Shown here: piece by piece, positions 45,659 through 53,507 of the stretch
Layout of the letters: the number at the start of each line of letters is the position of its first letter
Position numbering within the stretch: the stretch's first letter is position 1
NCBI RefSeq assembly: GCF_017254835.1
Contig: NZ_JAFKCW010000001.1
Location: 1,040,964-1,104,963 of the forward strand
Origin: Algoriphagus aestuariicola
GTDB taxonomy: Bacteria > Bacteroidota > Bacteroidia > Cytophagales > Cyclobacteriaceae
DNA length: 64,000 bases
Direction: 5' to 3'
Program-made: the position numbers and the translations under genes
The notes under the pieces: model-generated
Told to the model about the DNA's origin: nothing
What the model saw: only the letters and a program-made list of their open reading frames with translations
The model's database searches: none

Positions 45659-46654
45659 TTACTTGATTTTCCATTTCCACCAGTCTTTCTCAAAGGTGAT
45701 GTAGCTTCTGGTGTCCCCAAATCCCACAAAAATATCGTTTCCCAAGACCTCCAACACTTGGCCTGTGAAGGCGTTTCCGGGGTACTCGCCGATTTCTTTC
45801 CAGCTTTTGTCGGCGGGGTTGAATTGCCATATTTCCTTGAACTGCCGATCTTCGCCCGAGTAATCGCTTTCCTTTCCCCCAAGTATATACCCAAAACCAT
45901 CATGGGAAAATCCCACGGCACTGTATCGTTTTATCCCAGGGAAATCCGCCAAGGTTTCCCAATGATCTGTAATCAGGTCATAGCTATAGACTGATTTGGT
46001 TCCCAATCCATTCCCCATTGGACAGACAAAATAGACCTTACTACCGATCCTGAAATTCGCTGAGAAGACTATAGGCGCTTGTGGCCCTGATTTTTGGATG
46101 TATTGAAAGTCAGCCAAGTTGATTTCGTAGGTTCTCATATCCAGGAAGAGAAAGGCCCTGTCACCTTCTACCTTTATCGTTCCATAGTCCATACCCTTCA
46201 GATTGGGCAATTCGGCTACTTTCTCCCAAGTGTCCGAAACTGGATCATAGGCGTGCACCGCGGAGTAGTAGATGTGGTCACAGGGTGAATTTAATTGGCA
46301 ATTCAGCACACCTCCGGCGAAAACGTAGCCTTTTCCCTTGTAGGACATAACCTCACCTCCAATGAAGGGGCCGAGCGGAAATGGGGCTTTCTCGGCCCAG
46401 ATGTCCGTATTTGGATTGTACTCCCAAAAATCCCCGTTATAGGTGGCGTTGGAGCCAAAGCCAGTGCCCATGTAGATTTTGCCCTCGATCGTAAAAGAAA
46501 AGGCTCCCGTTCGACCCTGGGTGGGAAATTCTCCCGCTTTGGAGAAGTCCAGAATGGCTTCCTCCCCATCGGGACTTTGTAGTTGCGGTTCCTCAGTTCC
46601 GGTACATCCAGAAAGCATTCCCAGGATCAGGACGACAGCAATATAGTGCTTCAT
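45659..46654 (-). CDS. Kelch-repeat lipoprotein
   Basis: 331 residues from an ATG that directly opens a lipoprotein signal (lipobox SGC, Cys17); an ATG seven codons earlier is less likely. Kelch blades recur: FSFTIEGKIYMGTGFGS, DFWEYNPNTDIWAEKAPFPL, AVHAYDPVSDTWEKVAELPN, SYDLITDHWETLADFPG, EIWQFNPADKSWKEIGEYPG. A five- to six-bladed propeller exposed on the cell surface or in the periplasm, likely for binding. Single gene. Confidence 0.9.
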   Translation of the reverse strand: MKHYIAVVLILGMLSGCTGTEEPQLQSPDGEEAILDFSKAGEFPTQGRTGAFSFTIEGKIYMGTGFGSNATYNGDFWEYNPNTDIWAEKAPFPLGPFIGGEVMSYKGKGYVFAGGVLNCQLNSPCDHIYYSAVHAYDPVSDTWEKVAELPNLKGMDYGTIKVEGDRAFLFLDMRTYEINLADFQYIQKSGPQAPIVFSANFRIGSKVYFVCPMGNGLGTKSVYSYDLITDHWETLADFPGIKRYSAVGFSHDGFGYILGGKESDYSGEDRQFKEIWQFNPADKSWKEIGEYPGNAFTGQVLEVLGNDIFVGFGDTRSYITFEKDWWKWKIK

Positions 46655-46788
46655 CAATCTTAGTTTTAGTAGCAAAATGTGATTGGAAAGGTTTGAATGC
46701 CTTTTCCATTTTTTGATCGGATCTTCATTTCCAGACGGTTTGTTAAAAATGGAAGAGGCTGCGTAAGATTGGATATTTTGTGATCATG

Positions 46789-46814
46789 AAAAATACCCTG
46801 TACTGGGTATTTTT
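46789..46814. promoter_or_regulatory. TACCC palindrome, copy 4 (73 bp before small ORF)
   Basis: AAAAATACCC and GGGTATTTTT, perfect, loop TGTACT. The ORF at 46887 starts exactly 73 bases after it, the same distance as at 38974/39072. Confidence 0.6.
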
Positions 46815-46886
46815 TAGTTTCAGATTTTTCGTTTTCTTTAAAAACCAACTTCTCTACCACCGCTTTGCAACCTGTTTATCCCTCCG

Positions 46887-47081
46887 ATGATCCCTGCATT
46901 CCGGTTTCTTCTGATTTCCATTCTTCTCTTTGCATCCGTTTCCGCTTCGGCGCAGTCGGTGAGCAATGTATTTGTCACTAAGACAGGAGTCAAATACCAC
47001 CGGGCTACGCAGACAGGTGATGAGGATCTCCAAGTCTGCCACTGCTCAAACTCCCTCTCCTCGAGGAGAGGGTTGGGGTGA
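46887..47081 (+). pseudogene. Small secreted protein, C-terminus replaced by repeat
   Basis: Signal peptide (FLLISILLFASVSASAQ) and SNVFVTKTGVKYHRA, homologous to the ORF at 39072, then residues encoded by the interspersed repeat (DLQVCHCSNSLSSRRG). The natural Cys-rich C-terminus is missing. Confidence 0.55.
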
Positions 47082-47088
47082 GGTTGAA
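47020..47088 (+). repeat. Interspersed repeat, short copy
   Basis: GATGAGGATCTCCAAGTCTG, CCACTGCTCAAACTCCCTCT, then CGAGGAGAGGGTTGGGGTGA and GG: the simplest form of the family, with a perfect CCTCTCC-TCGA-GGAGAGG hairpin. Confidence 0.8.
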
Positions 47089-47294
47089 AGGAGGGGTGAG
47101 GTAGGAAAGCCAATTGAAAATTGGTTTGGATATTCAAGTGAAGTTGCAAACTTCACTCAGTCCCAATAAAATTTACCTACTCCCAGAAGGGGTTGTGCTG
47201 ACGGATTTTTTTTCTGATAGGCTCTGACTATTAGTATTTTACACTCATAAATTGTAGTTTTAAGAATTAGCGTGTTTACGAATAACTCTGAAAT

Positions 47295-47540
47295 ATGACC
47301 GGCCGACTTATTCTAACATTTGTTTTTTTGATTTTCTGCATTTATGCATTTTACTCCCAGTGTATGCGCTATCAAAAACTCGGCAATGATGCGCAGAAAG
47401 CGGAAGATCCGGAGGAAACAAAAGCTCTAAGAAAAGCGCAGATTAGAATGCTGCCAAACATGATTTTGCTGGCCATCGGAATTGCCGGAAATTTGATCAT
47501 AATCAAAATGATAATGTCTGGGCCTCAATGGGATGGTTAA
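47295..47540 (+). CDS. Small two-helix membrane protein
   Basis: 81 residues: a first membrane segment (LILTFVFLIFCIYAFYSQ), a charged middle (AEDPEETKALRKAQIR) and a second segment (MLPNMILLAIGIAGNLIIIK). Its end overlaps the next gene by 13 bases, so the two are coupled. No family recognised. Confidence 0.7.
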   Translation: MTGRLILTFVFLIFCIYAFYSQCMRYQKLGNDAQKAEDPEETKALRKAQIRMLPNMILLAIGIAGNLIIIKMIMSGPQWDG

Positions 47541-48190
47541 TTTTCATACTACTTGTCTGCTTCTTTTTGGTATACTTCACTAGGAGAAAAAAGAGGATAA
47601 AGGTCGACTACGAAAAAATTCATAGACAAAGGGAGGCTGAAAACGCACCGAAGATCCTATATCTCCGAGCTTTTGACGTAGACGGCGATGATGGTAGCAA
47701 TGGCAATATATCCTTCCTTAAACTTTTGCCCAAGGAAATGGACTTGGCCGAACAGTTGATCAACCTTCCATATCATCTCGTTGCAGTTGGAAGGCCAAAT
47801 GAAGAGGTTCCAGAAATTGGTTTTGACCGTAAGAAATTTTCAGACGACAAATGGCAAGACGCTGTGTTGCGGTTCATGAAGGAGAGTGAAATGATAATCT
47901 GGAGGCCTGACACTTCCCATGGTCTTTTTTGGGAGCTTTCAAAAATATTTGAATTGAATTACCGTAATAAGTTAGTTGTTTGGACGGAAATGGGCTATGA
48001 GAACCTGATTGATGTGCAAAAGACACGTTATGATATTTTTGCCCGAAAGGCTAACCAACAGTTCGAAGAAATCTTCCCCCCTTTCAATAGATATAAACAA
48101 TTCATTGTGAGCAAAGAGAAAGATCACTGGGAAGCATTTATGTTTATTCAACATACCCCTTTGTTTAATAAAATATCAGGAGAAAAATAG
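47528..48190 (+). CDS. Membrane-anchored protein with TIR-like nucleotide-binding-type domain
   Basis: 220 residues. One N-terminal membrane segment (LIFILLVCFFLVYFTRRKKR) anchors a cytosolic domain. Its motifs ILYLRAFDVDG, LVAVGRPNEEVPEIGFDRKK, DKWQDAVLRFMKESEMIIWR and PDTSHGLFWELS match a widespread predicted domain seen behind membrane helices in many bacteria and judged TIR- or deoxyribosyltransferase-like from its strand order. Activity is unknown. Paired with the small membrane protein upstream. Confidence 0.65.
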   Translation: MGWLIFILLVCFFLVYFTRRKKRIKVDYEKIHRQREAENAPKILYLRAFDVDGDDGSNGNISFLKLLPKEMDLAEQLINLPYHLVAVGRPNEEVPEIGFDRKKFSDDKWQDAVLRFMKESEMIIWRPDTSHGLFWELSKIFELNYRNKLVVWTEMGYENLIDVQKTRYDIFARKANQQFEEIFPPFNRYKQFIVSKEKDHWEAFMFIQHTPLFNKISGEK

Positions 48191-48286
48191 TTGCTATATA
48201 GACAGGAATAGATGCATTTTTAGATGAAAGTGGACCGTGGGGACACCCTATCGGGAGGTACGTGGGAGAAGGGGCAGTGTACCAAA

Positions 48287-48541
48287 ATGATCATTAAAGT
48301 ATCATGTATGGATTGTAAAACAATATTTAATTCAATAGGGTTGCTTCTTACAATAATTGGAATTTGTATTATGTATTTCAACTCACCATTAAATTCACAT
48401 ACTATAGATGGGGGTGGGGCTGATACAGACTTTTCTAAAAGTGAGAGAACTACAAACAGAAAAAATAAATTATTGAAATTAGGGGTCTTCGTCGTGATTT
48501 GTGGGACATTTTTACAATTAGTAAGCAATTTTTTTCCGTAG
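48287..48541 (+). CDS. Small membrane protein, 84 residues
   Basis: Two membrane segments (SIGLLLTIIGICIMYFNS and LKLGVFVVICGTFLQLVSN) flank a polar loop (TDFSKSERTTNRKNK). ATG 48287 or 48308 are the likely starts; the longer frame from 48224 begins with non-native text. Function unknown. Confidence 0.55.
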   Translation: MIIKVSCMDCKTIFNSIGLLLTIIGICIMYFNSPLNSHTIDGGGADTDFSKSERTTNRKNKLLKLGVFVVICGTFLQLVSNFFP

Positions 48542-48911
48542 TTATTTTAACCATAACATAATGGGCAATAAAAACCATTGGAGGCAATAGAATAAAAATT
48601 ATCAGATGAAGCAATCAATTAGTGTATTTACTAGTTTTCAGTCGACAGTTGGTAGCTGGATATTCCGGCGCATATTGACACCCTAGATCCGGAGGAATTT
48701 CAGTTTCGAAAAGTGCCTTCAGGCGCTTCATTCGACTGACATTCCGGCGGATAGCCTGTCCCGAGTATCGGGGTTGACCCCCAAAGCGGGATTTCCGTCT
48801 GGATTCCGGAGTATATTTGTCCACCCTATGATCCCTGCATTTCGGCTTCTTAAGCGGGAAAAAATCATTTTGGATCTGCAAATGTCTCCTATTCCACTTC
48901 AGATATGTTTT
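48542..48911. other. Intergenic with a leader fragment
   Basis: No gene. A scrap at 48828 (ATGATCCCTGCATTTCGG, then CTTCTTAAG) aligns with the first codons of the small secreted ORFs at 39072 and 46887, preceded by a weak REP-like piece (CCTGTCCCGAGTATCGGGGT) near 48757. Confidence 0.5.
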
Positions 48912-49361
48912 TTAGTCGATTTTTACCAGCTCAATAAAGGATTCTTTCAAATGAACAAAGTCATTATCCTTTGTGAATAAGGTGGCATTGACCACAGAAG
49001 CTGTGGCGGCAATCCAAATATCATTTTGACCAATAATTTGGGACTTTCCTGCATTTAAATGCGGATGGTTGTTTTGGCAATAGGCCTGTATTGCTGCATA
49101 GGCTTTCATCAGTTTTTCATCTCTGCCATCAATAGATAATATGATGGATTTCTCCAAAAGCTTTCTCCAGCGTTGAGTCTGTTTTTCACCGTAATTTTTT
49201 CTCAGGAAAAAACCCTCAATTTCCCCAATGCTGATCGCAGAAAGTAAAATAATGGAGCCTGCATCAGTCAATAAGTGATGTTCCTCCTCTATCTTTCGGA
49301 AGGTTGCATCTCCTCTCATATAATGTAGAATCAAGGAGGTGTCGAGGAGGACTTTTTTCAT
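48912..49361 (-). CDS. PIN-domain ribonuclease toxin (VapC-like)
   Basis: 149 residues: first acidic residue in KVLLDTSLILHYMRGD (Asp7), Glu in ISIGEIEGFF, and the C-terminal DIWIAATASVVNATLFTKDN with two Asp. These form the metal site of PIN nucleases. It starts within the last four bases of the 308-residue gene upstream, as toxins do after their antitoxins. It is longer than typical VapC mainly in the helical middle (KNYGEKQTQRWRKLLEKSII). Confidence 0.88.
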   Translation of the reverse strand: MKKVLLDTSLILHYMRGDATFRKIEEEHHLLTDAGSIILLSAISIGEIEGFFLRKNYGEKQTQRWRKLLEKSIILSIDGRDEKLMKAYAAIQAYCQNNHPHLNAGKSQIIGQNDIWIAATASVVNATLFTKDNDFVHLKESFIELVKID

Positions 49362-50284
49362 AAATCCAGATCCTTTAGTAAAGCTTCAAACTCTTCGTCA
49401 GTTTCCGAACCGGGCCAGGAACCAACGATCAGGTTCAGAGGGTTAGTTTCTTTTCCTTCTTTTAATTGTCTGCTGATCTGCTCCTCCAGACTTTCATGCC
49501 TGGGTTTCTTGGAGAAAAAAACATCTCCATCAGCCTGATCAAATATCTGCTCTATTTCTATGGCGAATCTTTTTCCCGGCTTATAGTGTTTTGTTCCTAC
49601 TACGGTGGCCTCTTTGCCCCACCAATCCTTGATTTTATCGGTGTCAAGCTTTTCCGACAAAAAAGCATCCACCAGTCCCTCCCTGGTCAAAATCCTTACT
49701 TTTTGCGTGCTGAATTTCAACTCCTCTATTCTTCCGTTGATTATAGTTCCTTCTGAGGCAGGGATTTCTTCTTCTATTACCTGAATCTGTTTGAAATCAG
49801 ACTTTTTAAGTGAAAATTCTGAAATGGTCCCCTCATTCTTTATAGAGAAAACTTCCTCATCACCCTTAAACGATTTTTTAAAGTTTATGAGCTCCTTCAG
49901 GAGAGGTTTGTCCAGTAGATCACTCTCCTCAGGACTTTGCAAAGCCGCCATGAAGGATTCCACTACCAGACTTATTGGGGTTTTTTGGGGCAGGTCCTGT
50001 TGATGCTCTATTCTGAACAGATCTGTTTGAAAAGAGGGTAGGGTCTTTTCGAAGGTCTCGCTTTGAAGGCATAAAATGGTACTCCCTTTTTCTATGCCTG
50101 TCAGAGTTACTTTCAGTGCATCCTCCAGTTTCCATATCTTTTTGGCTTTGCTCAGTCCTTTTAGCCTAAGCATTAATGCCCCTTCCGCTATTTTTCTCAA
50201 ACTTTCTGAGATATTGGAAAGCCTCTGGAGATCAATGCTGCCATCGTTATCCGATGCATGCGCTATTTTTAGTTCATACTTCAT
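49358..50284 (-). CDS. Putative large antitoxin partner of the PIN toxin
   Basis: 308 residues, no DNA-binding domain recognised. The N-terminal half is mixed alpha-beta (DLQRLSNISESLRKIAEGAL). A middle beta-barrel-like part reads ELKFSTQKVRILTREGLVDA and KEATVVGTKHYKPGKRFAIE. The last segment (NLIVGSWPGSETDEEFEALL) has the GxWPGdExxEE tail that many VapB-type antitoxins use to plug PIN active sites. So it is probably a multi-domain antitoxin. Overlaps the toxin gene by four bases. Confidence 0.65.
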   Translation of the reverse strand: MKYELKIAHASDNDGSIDLQRLSNISESLRKIAEGALMLRLKGLSKAKKIWKLEDALKVTLTGIEKGSTILCLQSETFEKTLPSFQTDLFRIEHQQDLPQKTPISLVVESFMAALQSPEESDLLDKPLLKELINFKKSFKGDEEVFSIKNEGTISEFSLKKSDFKQIQVIEEEIPASEGTIINGRIEELKFSTQKVRILTREGLVDAFLSEKLDTDKIKDWWGKEATVVGTKHYKPGKRFAIEIEQIFDQADGDVFFSKKPRHESLEEQISRQLKEGKETNPLNLIVGSWPGSETDEEFEALLKDLDL

Positions 50285-50343
50285 GATTTATTTTTTATTC
50301 CAAGCTGCTCTTTATACCTGCCTTATTCTCAGGAGTGCAATGC

Positions 50344-50745
50344 TCACTTCCCCTCCAATATCCTCCGTATAGCCTCGTTCATCTGCAGCATCGTCTCCAT
50401 CATCTTCATCATCACCTCGGTTTGTTTTGCATCGGTAGCTTTGTAAATGCTGTTTGTTTGAATTGCAATATTATTTGAGCCAGTAATCGCTTCAACATAA
50501 TTACTTGGCTGAGCTGAAATCAAATGAAGTGGATCCACTTTAAAAAATTCAGAGACCTTTTGGACTAGATCCACAGTGATTTTGCTTTCTCCCCGTTCGT
50601 ATTTGGTGTAAGTGGCTTCCTTAATTCCAAGGTAATCAGCAACCTCTAAAGCTTTTGTGTCTGTTAGTTTTCGATACAGATAGAAATTCCTGCCGATTTT
50701 TTTGTTCTCCAAGACGGTGAATCCTGATTCTTCCTCTTCTCTCAT
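50344..50745 (-). CDS. XRE-family HTH transcriptional regulator
   Basis: 133 residues. The HTH is at ~28-80: FYLYRKLTDTKALEVADYLG, then IKEATYTKYERGESKITVDL. The C-terminal helix (EVMMKMMETMLQMNEAIRRI) is likely a coiled-coil dimeriser. It lies 59 bases upstream of the antitoxin-like gene on the same strand and probably represses the module. Confidence 0.85.
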   Translation of the reverse strand: MREEEESGFTVLENKKIGRNFYLYRKLTDTKALEVADYLGIKEATYTKYERGESKITVDLVQKVSEFFKVDPLHLISAQPSNYVEAITGSNNIAIQTNSIYKATDAKQTEVMMKMMETMLQMNEAIRRILEGK

Positions 50746-50891
50746 AGTAATGTGGTTTGTCCAAAAATAGAGTTTTTAAGCCTATTGAGCCTTGTTTTAT
50801 GTAAATAGTAGTTTTAAACTACTTTTTATCGATTTTATACTACCGAATTTATTCTTTTTTAGGAATTCATCCTGTTAAAATTGTCTAAGAA

Positions 50892-51130
50892 TCATTTCAA
50901 ATGGGAAATTTCGCGACAATTACCGCCTTTCTTCATTCTTCTTCTCTCTTTCAGACGAAGGGCAATGTCTCTTATTTGCATTTGGAGTGTCTCTATTTGA
51001 CAGATTTCCAGAGAGGCGGTCTGTCGATTTATGACCGCCTGTATCCCCTCAAGCCCAAGCAGCCTGTTTGAAAAATAGGCTATGGCATTTCGCAGTCTAG
51101 TTTGTGCATAGAGATTACCATGAGACGTCG
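50892..51130 (-). pseudogene. Possible gene remnant without start codon
   Basis: A minus-strand frame ending at TGA 50892-50894 reads LYAQTRLRNAIAYFSNRLLG, then LEGIQAVINRQTASLEICQI and RDIALRLKERRRMKK. It looks like real helical protein, but there is no ATG and the upstream frame soon becomes low-complexity. No family recognised. Confidence 0.3.
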
Positions 51131-51650
51131 AATTTCTAATTCTTCGGTCTTCGGTCTTCGGACTTCCGACCCAATAGACATTCTTAGGTTCACGTAGTTT
51201 CAGACCTAGGCAAGCTGCAGTTAACCATAGCCACCTAGCACACTTTTTCTCCCCGATTGCCCGACTAGGACCTTGTACCCTCCGGTTGGCATACCACCAC
51301 TGATCCGGGAGTGACGCATCGATAAGCTCTTTCCACTGCAGGGGAATCTTCGCTTATCCATTCAATCTATTTCTTAACCTGAAGCTGGCCATTTGGAGGT
51401 CGGGTGGGAGACTTGTGCGCCGTGGCGTAGGATTGCTTTTGCTGTACCGTTGACCCAAGGATGAGATCTCTCCTCCTGGGTCGTCGAAATGACGTCTCCG
51501 GCATTGGGAATCGTACTCGGCCCTCGACCGCGGTCGCTGAGTATAGTGAACCATGGCCCGCTTGGTACTTTGGACTTGGTACTTGGTACCCCATACTAAA
51601 TACCTAGTATCACCTACAAAGGCACCAGCTTCAAAACAACCTAAAAGCAT
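51131..51650. other. Intergenic, low complexity
   Basis: Includes direct repeats CGGTCTTCGGTCTTCGG near 51152 and TTGGTACTTTGGACTTGGTAC near 51565. No gene or terminator recognised. The tlpA-like gene starts at its right end without a clear promoter box. Confidence 0.5.
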
Positions 51651-53507
51651 ATGGAAAAATTCCTACAAACATGCTTCCTGGCATTGCTATGCCTATTCGG
51701 AAGCACCTTCTCAGCCCAGAGCAAAGTTGCTGAGTCACCCGGGGCCGATCTTCTTCATAGGTTCGCCGGCCCCACCGTCTCCCCGCATTCAGGAGACACC
51801 CATCGGGGAGGGGAAACCCTCTCCGATACTTTCTTCCCTAGCTATTCTGCATCCCCCGACAACCTGACAATCAGGCAAGCCAGTTTCTCCCCCTTCAGGG
51901 GGCCGGGGGGTACAACCGGACAACCGGACAACCCGACAACTCTACCGTCTTCTGTCTCCCGTCTTCCGTCTCAACGTGGAGTTATTCCCTCTGATACCAT
52001 TACTGGTCTAATTCGGGATAGTGGAACACTCTACCTAGAGCTGGCCACCTCCGTAGCCACAGATTCCCTTGACCTCCGATTCTGGGACCATCTGGTCAGC
52101 CAGCGCAAGTCGGTCACCCCCGGTACTTCCGTCGCCATCCCCGCGAGGGAAGGGAATATGTTTGAAGGGAGCAGGAATTATTACGTGTTCACCACCCCCT
52201 TTCCCGACGCGGACTCGCATGGCTTTTTCTCCATTGGAAAGGGGAGAAATGCCCTGGCAAAGCATTGGATCTATTTTCCGGGTGATCGGCTGCGTATCCG
52301 AACCGACCTGCTTGCGGGTTCCTTGGTCTTTGGGGGCCCGGACGCGGACTTCTACCGCTTGCAGTACGAAGTGGATTTGGCTTTCCGAGAGGAACAGTTC
52401 AATACGGCTCCAGTCCTGCTTTTTACGGATTCTGCCACCTTTCTCCAAGACCCGGTCAAAGCCGGCCTTTGGACGCAATCAGGCACCCGGCCCCAAGACA
52501 TTTTTGTCCGCTTGAGGCTGGTCGAAAGCACCGAGGAGGCCTGGTCGGAATTTGAAGCCTTCGCCAATAACTCTTGGCTGGACCATCCGGCCATGAAGGT
52601 ACTGGAGCGCTATGTCTCGCTCCTTCCGCCGGAGCGCCTGGACTTGGTGGAAACCGCCATCAAAGGGCAGCTCTTTTACACCGGCATCAACAAGGCCGAA
52701 GCTGCCTGGCCCCATATCCAAAAAGACCCGCAGAAAGTGGCTAGGCTTCGGGAATGGGTCGCTGGATTTTGGCTGACTGATAGTCCTTATTCCCATCCGC
52801 TTCTCGCGCAGGGGCTCTACCAATGGTCCATCATGGAGGCCATGGCGGGGCAAAAGCCCATTTCGGAGGTCTTCGCCGCATTGCCCAATCCGCTCAGGGA
52901 GGAGGTCATCGCCTTCTACATCCTGGACAACTTCAACCGTATGGAAGACCGCCTTCCGGGGATCATCGCCCAAAACCTCCCGCTGGTGGAATCCCCGTGG
53001 ATCAGAGAACGCTTGGAAGCACTGGCGGATTCGGATAGCCGGATGTTCTCCGCAGCCGGGATGTATCTGGAGGACGGTTCCATGCTGAACCCCAAAGCCC
53101 TGGAAGGAAAGACCCTCCTGATCCACTTCTGGATTTCGGGATGCAAGTTTTGCCTCTACGACTACCAGACGGTGATGCGCGAACTCAGCGCCACCTATGC
53201 CGACGATGACCAAGTCCAGATTGTGACCGTCAATGCGGATGCCAGTCCCGACACCTGGAGAAAAAGCCTGGCGACGGGAGACTACACCTCGGAATCGGCG
53301 CTCAACCTCTGGGTGCCGAAGGGGACGGGATTGCTGAAGAGCCACCGCATCCATTCCTTTCCCCAAAAGTTGCTCGTCAGTCCTGACGGCCACATTCAGC
53401 TCCAGACCATCAACCACCAAAGCGTCGATGAGCTTTCCACTAAGCTGGAAAGCATGCGACCCGCGAGTACCCCTGCCTTTTCCCCACCTCAAACCACCGA
53501 CCTATGA
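51651..53507 (+). CDS. TlpA-like thioredoxin-fold protein, exported
   Basis: 618 residues with a signal peptide (FLALLCLFGSTFSAQ). The C-terminal ~140 residues are a TlpA/AhpC-TSA thioredoxin fold: HFWISGCKFCLYDYQTVMRE with CxxC at about 497-500 and a cis-Pro region HSFPQKLLVSPDG. The middle is the helical domain common in Bacteroidota TlpA proteins next to SusCD. Residues ~30-115 are unlike protein and look like translated intergenic text (SPFRGPGGTTGQPDNPTT). It overlaps the SusC gene by four bases. Confidence 0.88.
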   Translation: MEKFLQTCFLALLCLFGSTFSAQSKVAESPGADLLHRFAGPTVSPHSGDTHRGGETLSDTFFPSYSASPDNLTIRQASFSPFRGPGGTTGQPDNPTTLPSSVSRLPSQRGVIPSDTITGLIRDSGTLYLELATSVATDSLDLRFWDHLVSQRKSVTPGTSVAIPAREGNMFEGSRNYYVFTTPFPDADSHGFFSIGKGRNALAKHWIYFPGDRLRIRTDLLAGSLVFGGPDADFYRLQYEVDLAFREEQFNTAPVLLFTDSATFLQDPVKAGLWTQSGTRPQDIFVRLRLVESTEEAWSEFEAFANNSWLDHPAMKVLERYVSLLPPERLDLVETAIKGQLFYTGINKAEAAWPHIQKDPQKVARLREWVAGFWLTDSPYSHPLLAQGLYQWSIMEAMAGQKPISEVFAALPNPLREEVIAFYILDNFNRMEDRLPGIIAQNLPLVESPWIRERLEALADSDSRMFSAAGMYLEDGSMLNPKALEGKTLLIHFWISGCKFCLYDYQTVMRELSATYADDDQVQIVTVNADASPDTWRKSLATGDYTSESALNLWVPKGTGLLKSHRIHSFPQKLLVSPDGHIQLQTINHQSVDELSTKLESMRPASTPAFSPPQTTDL

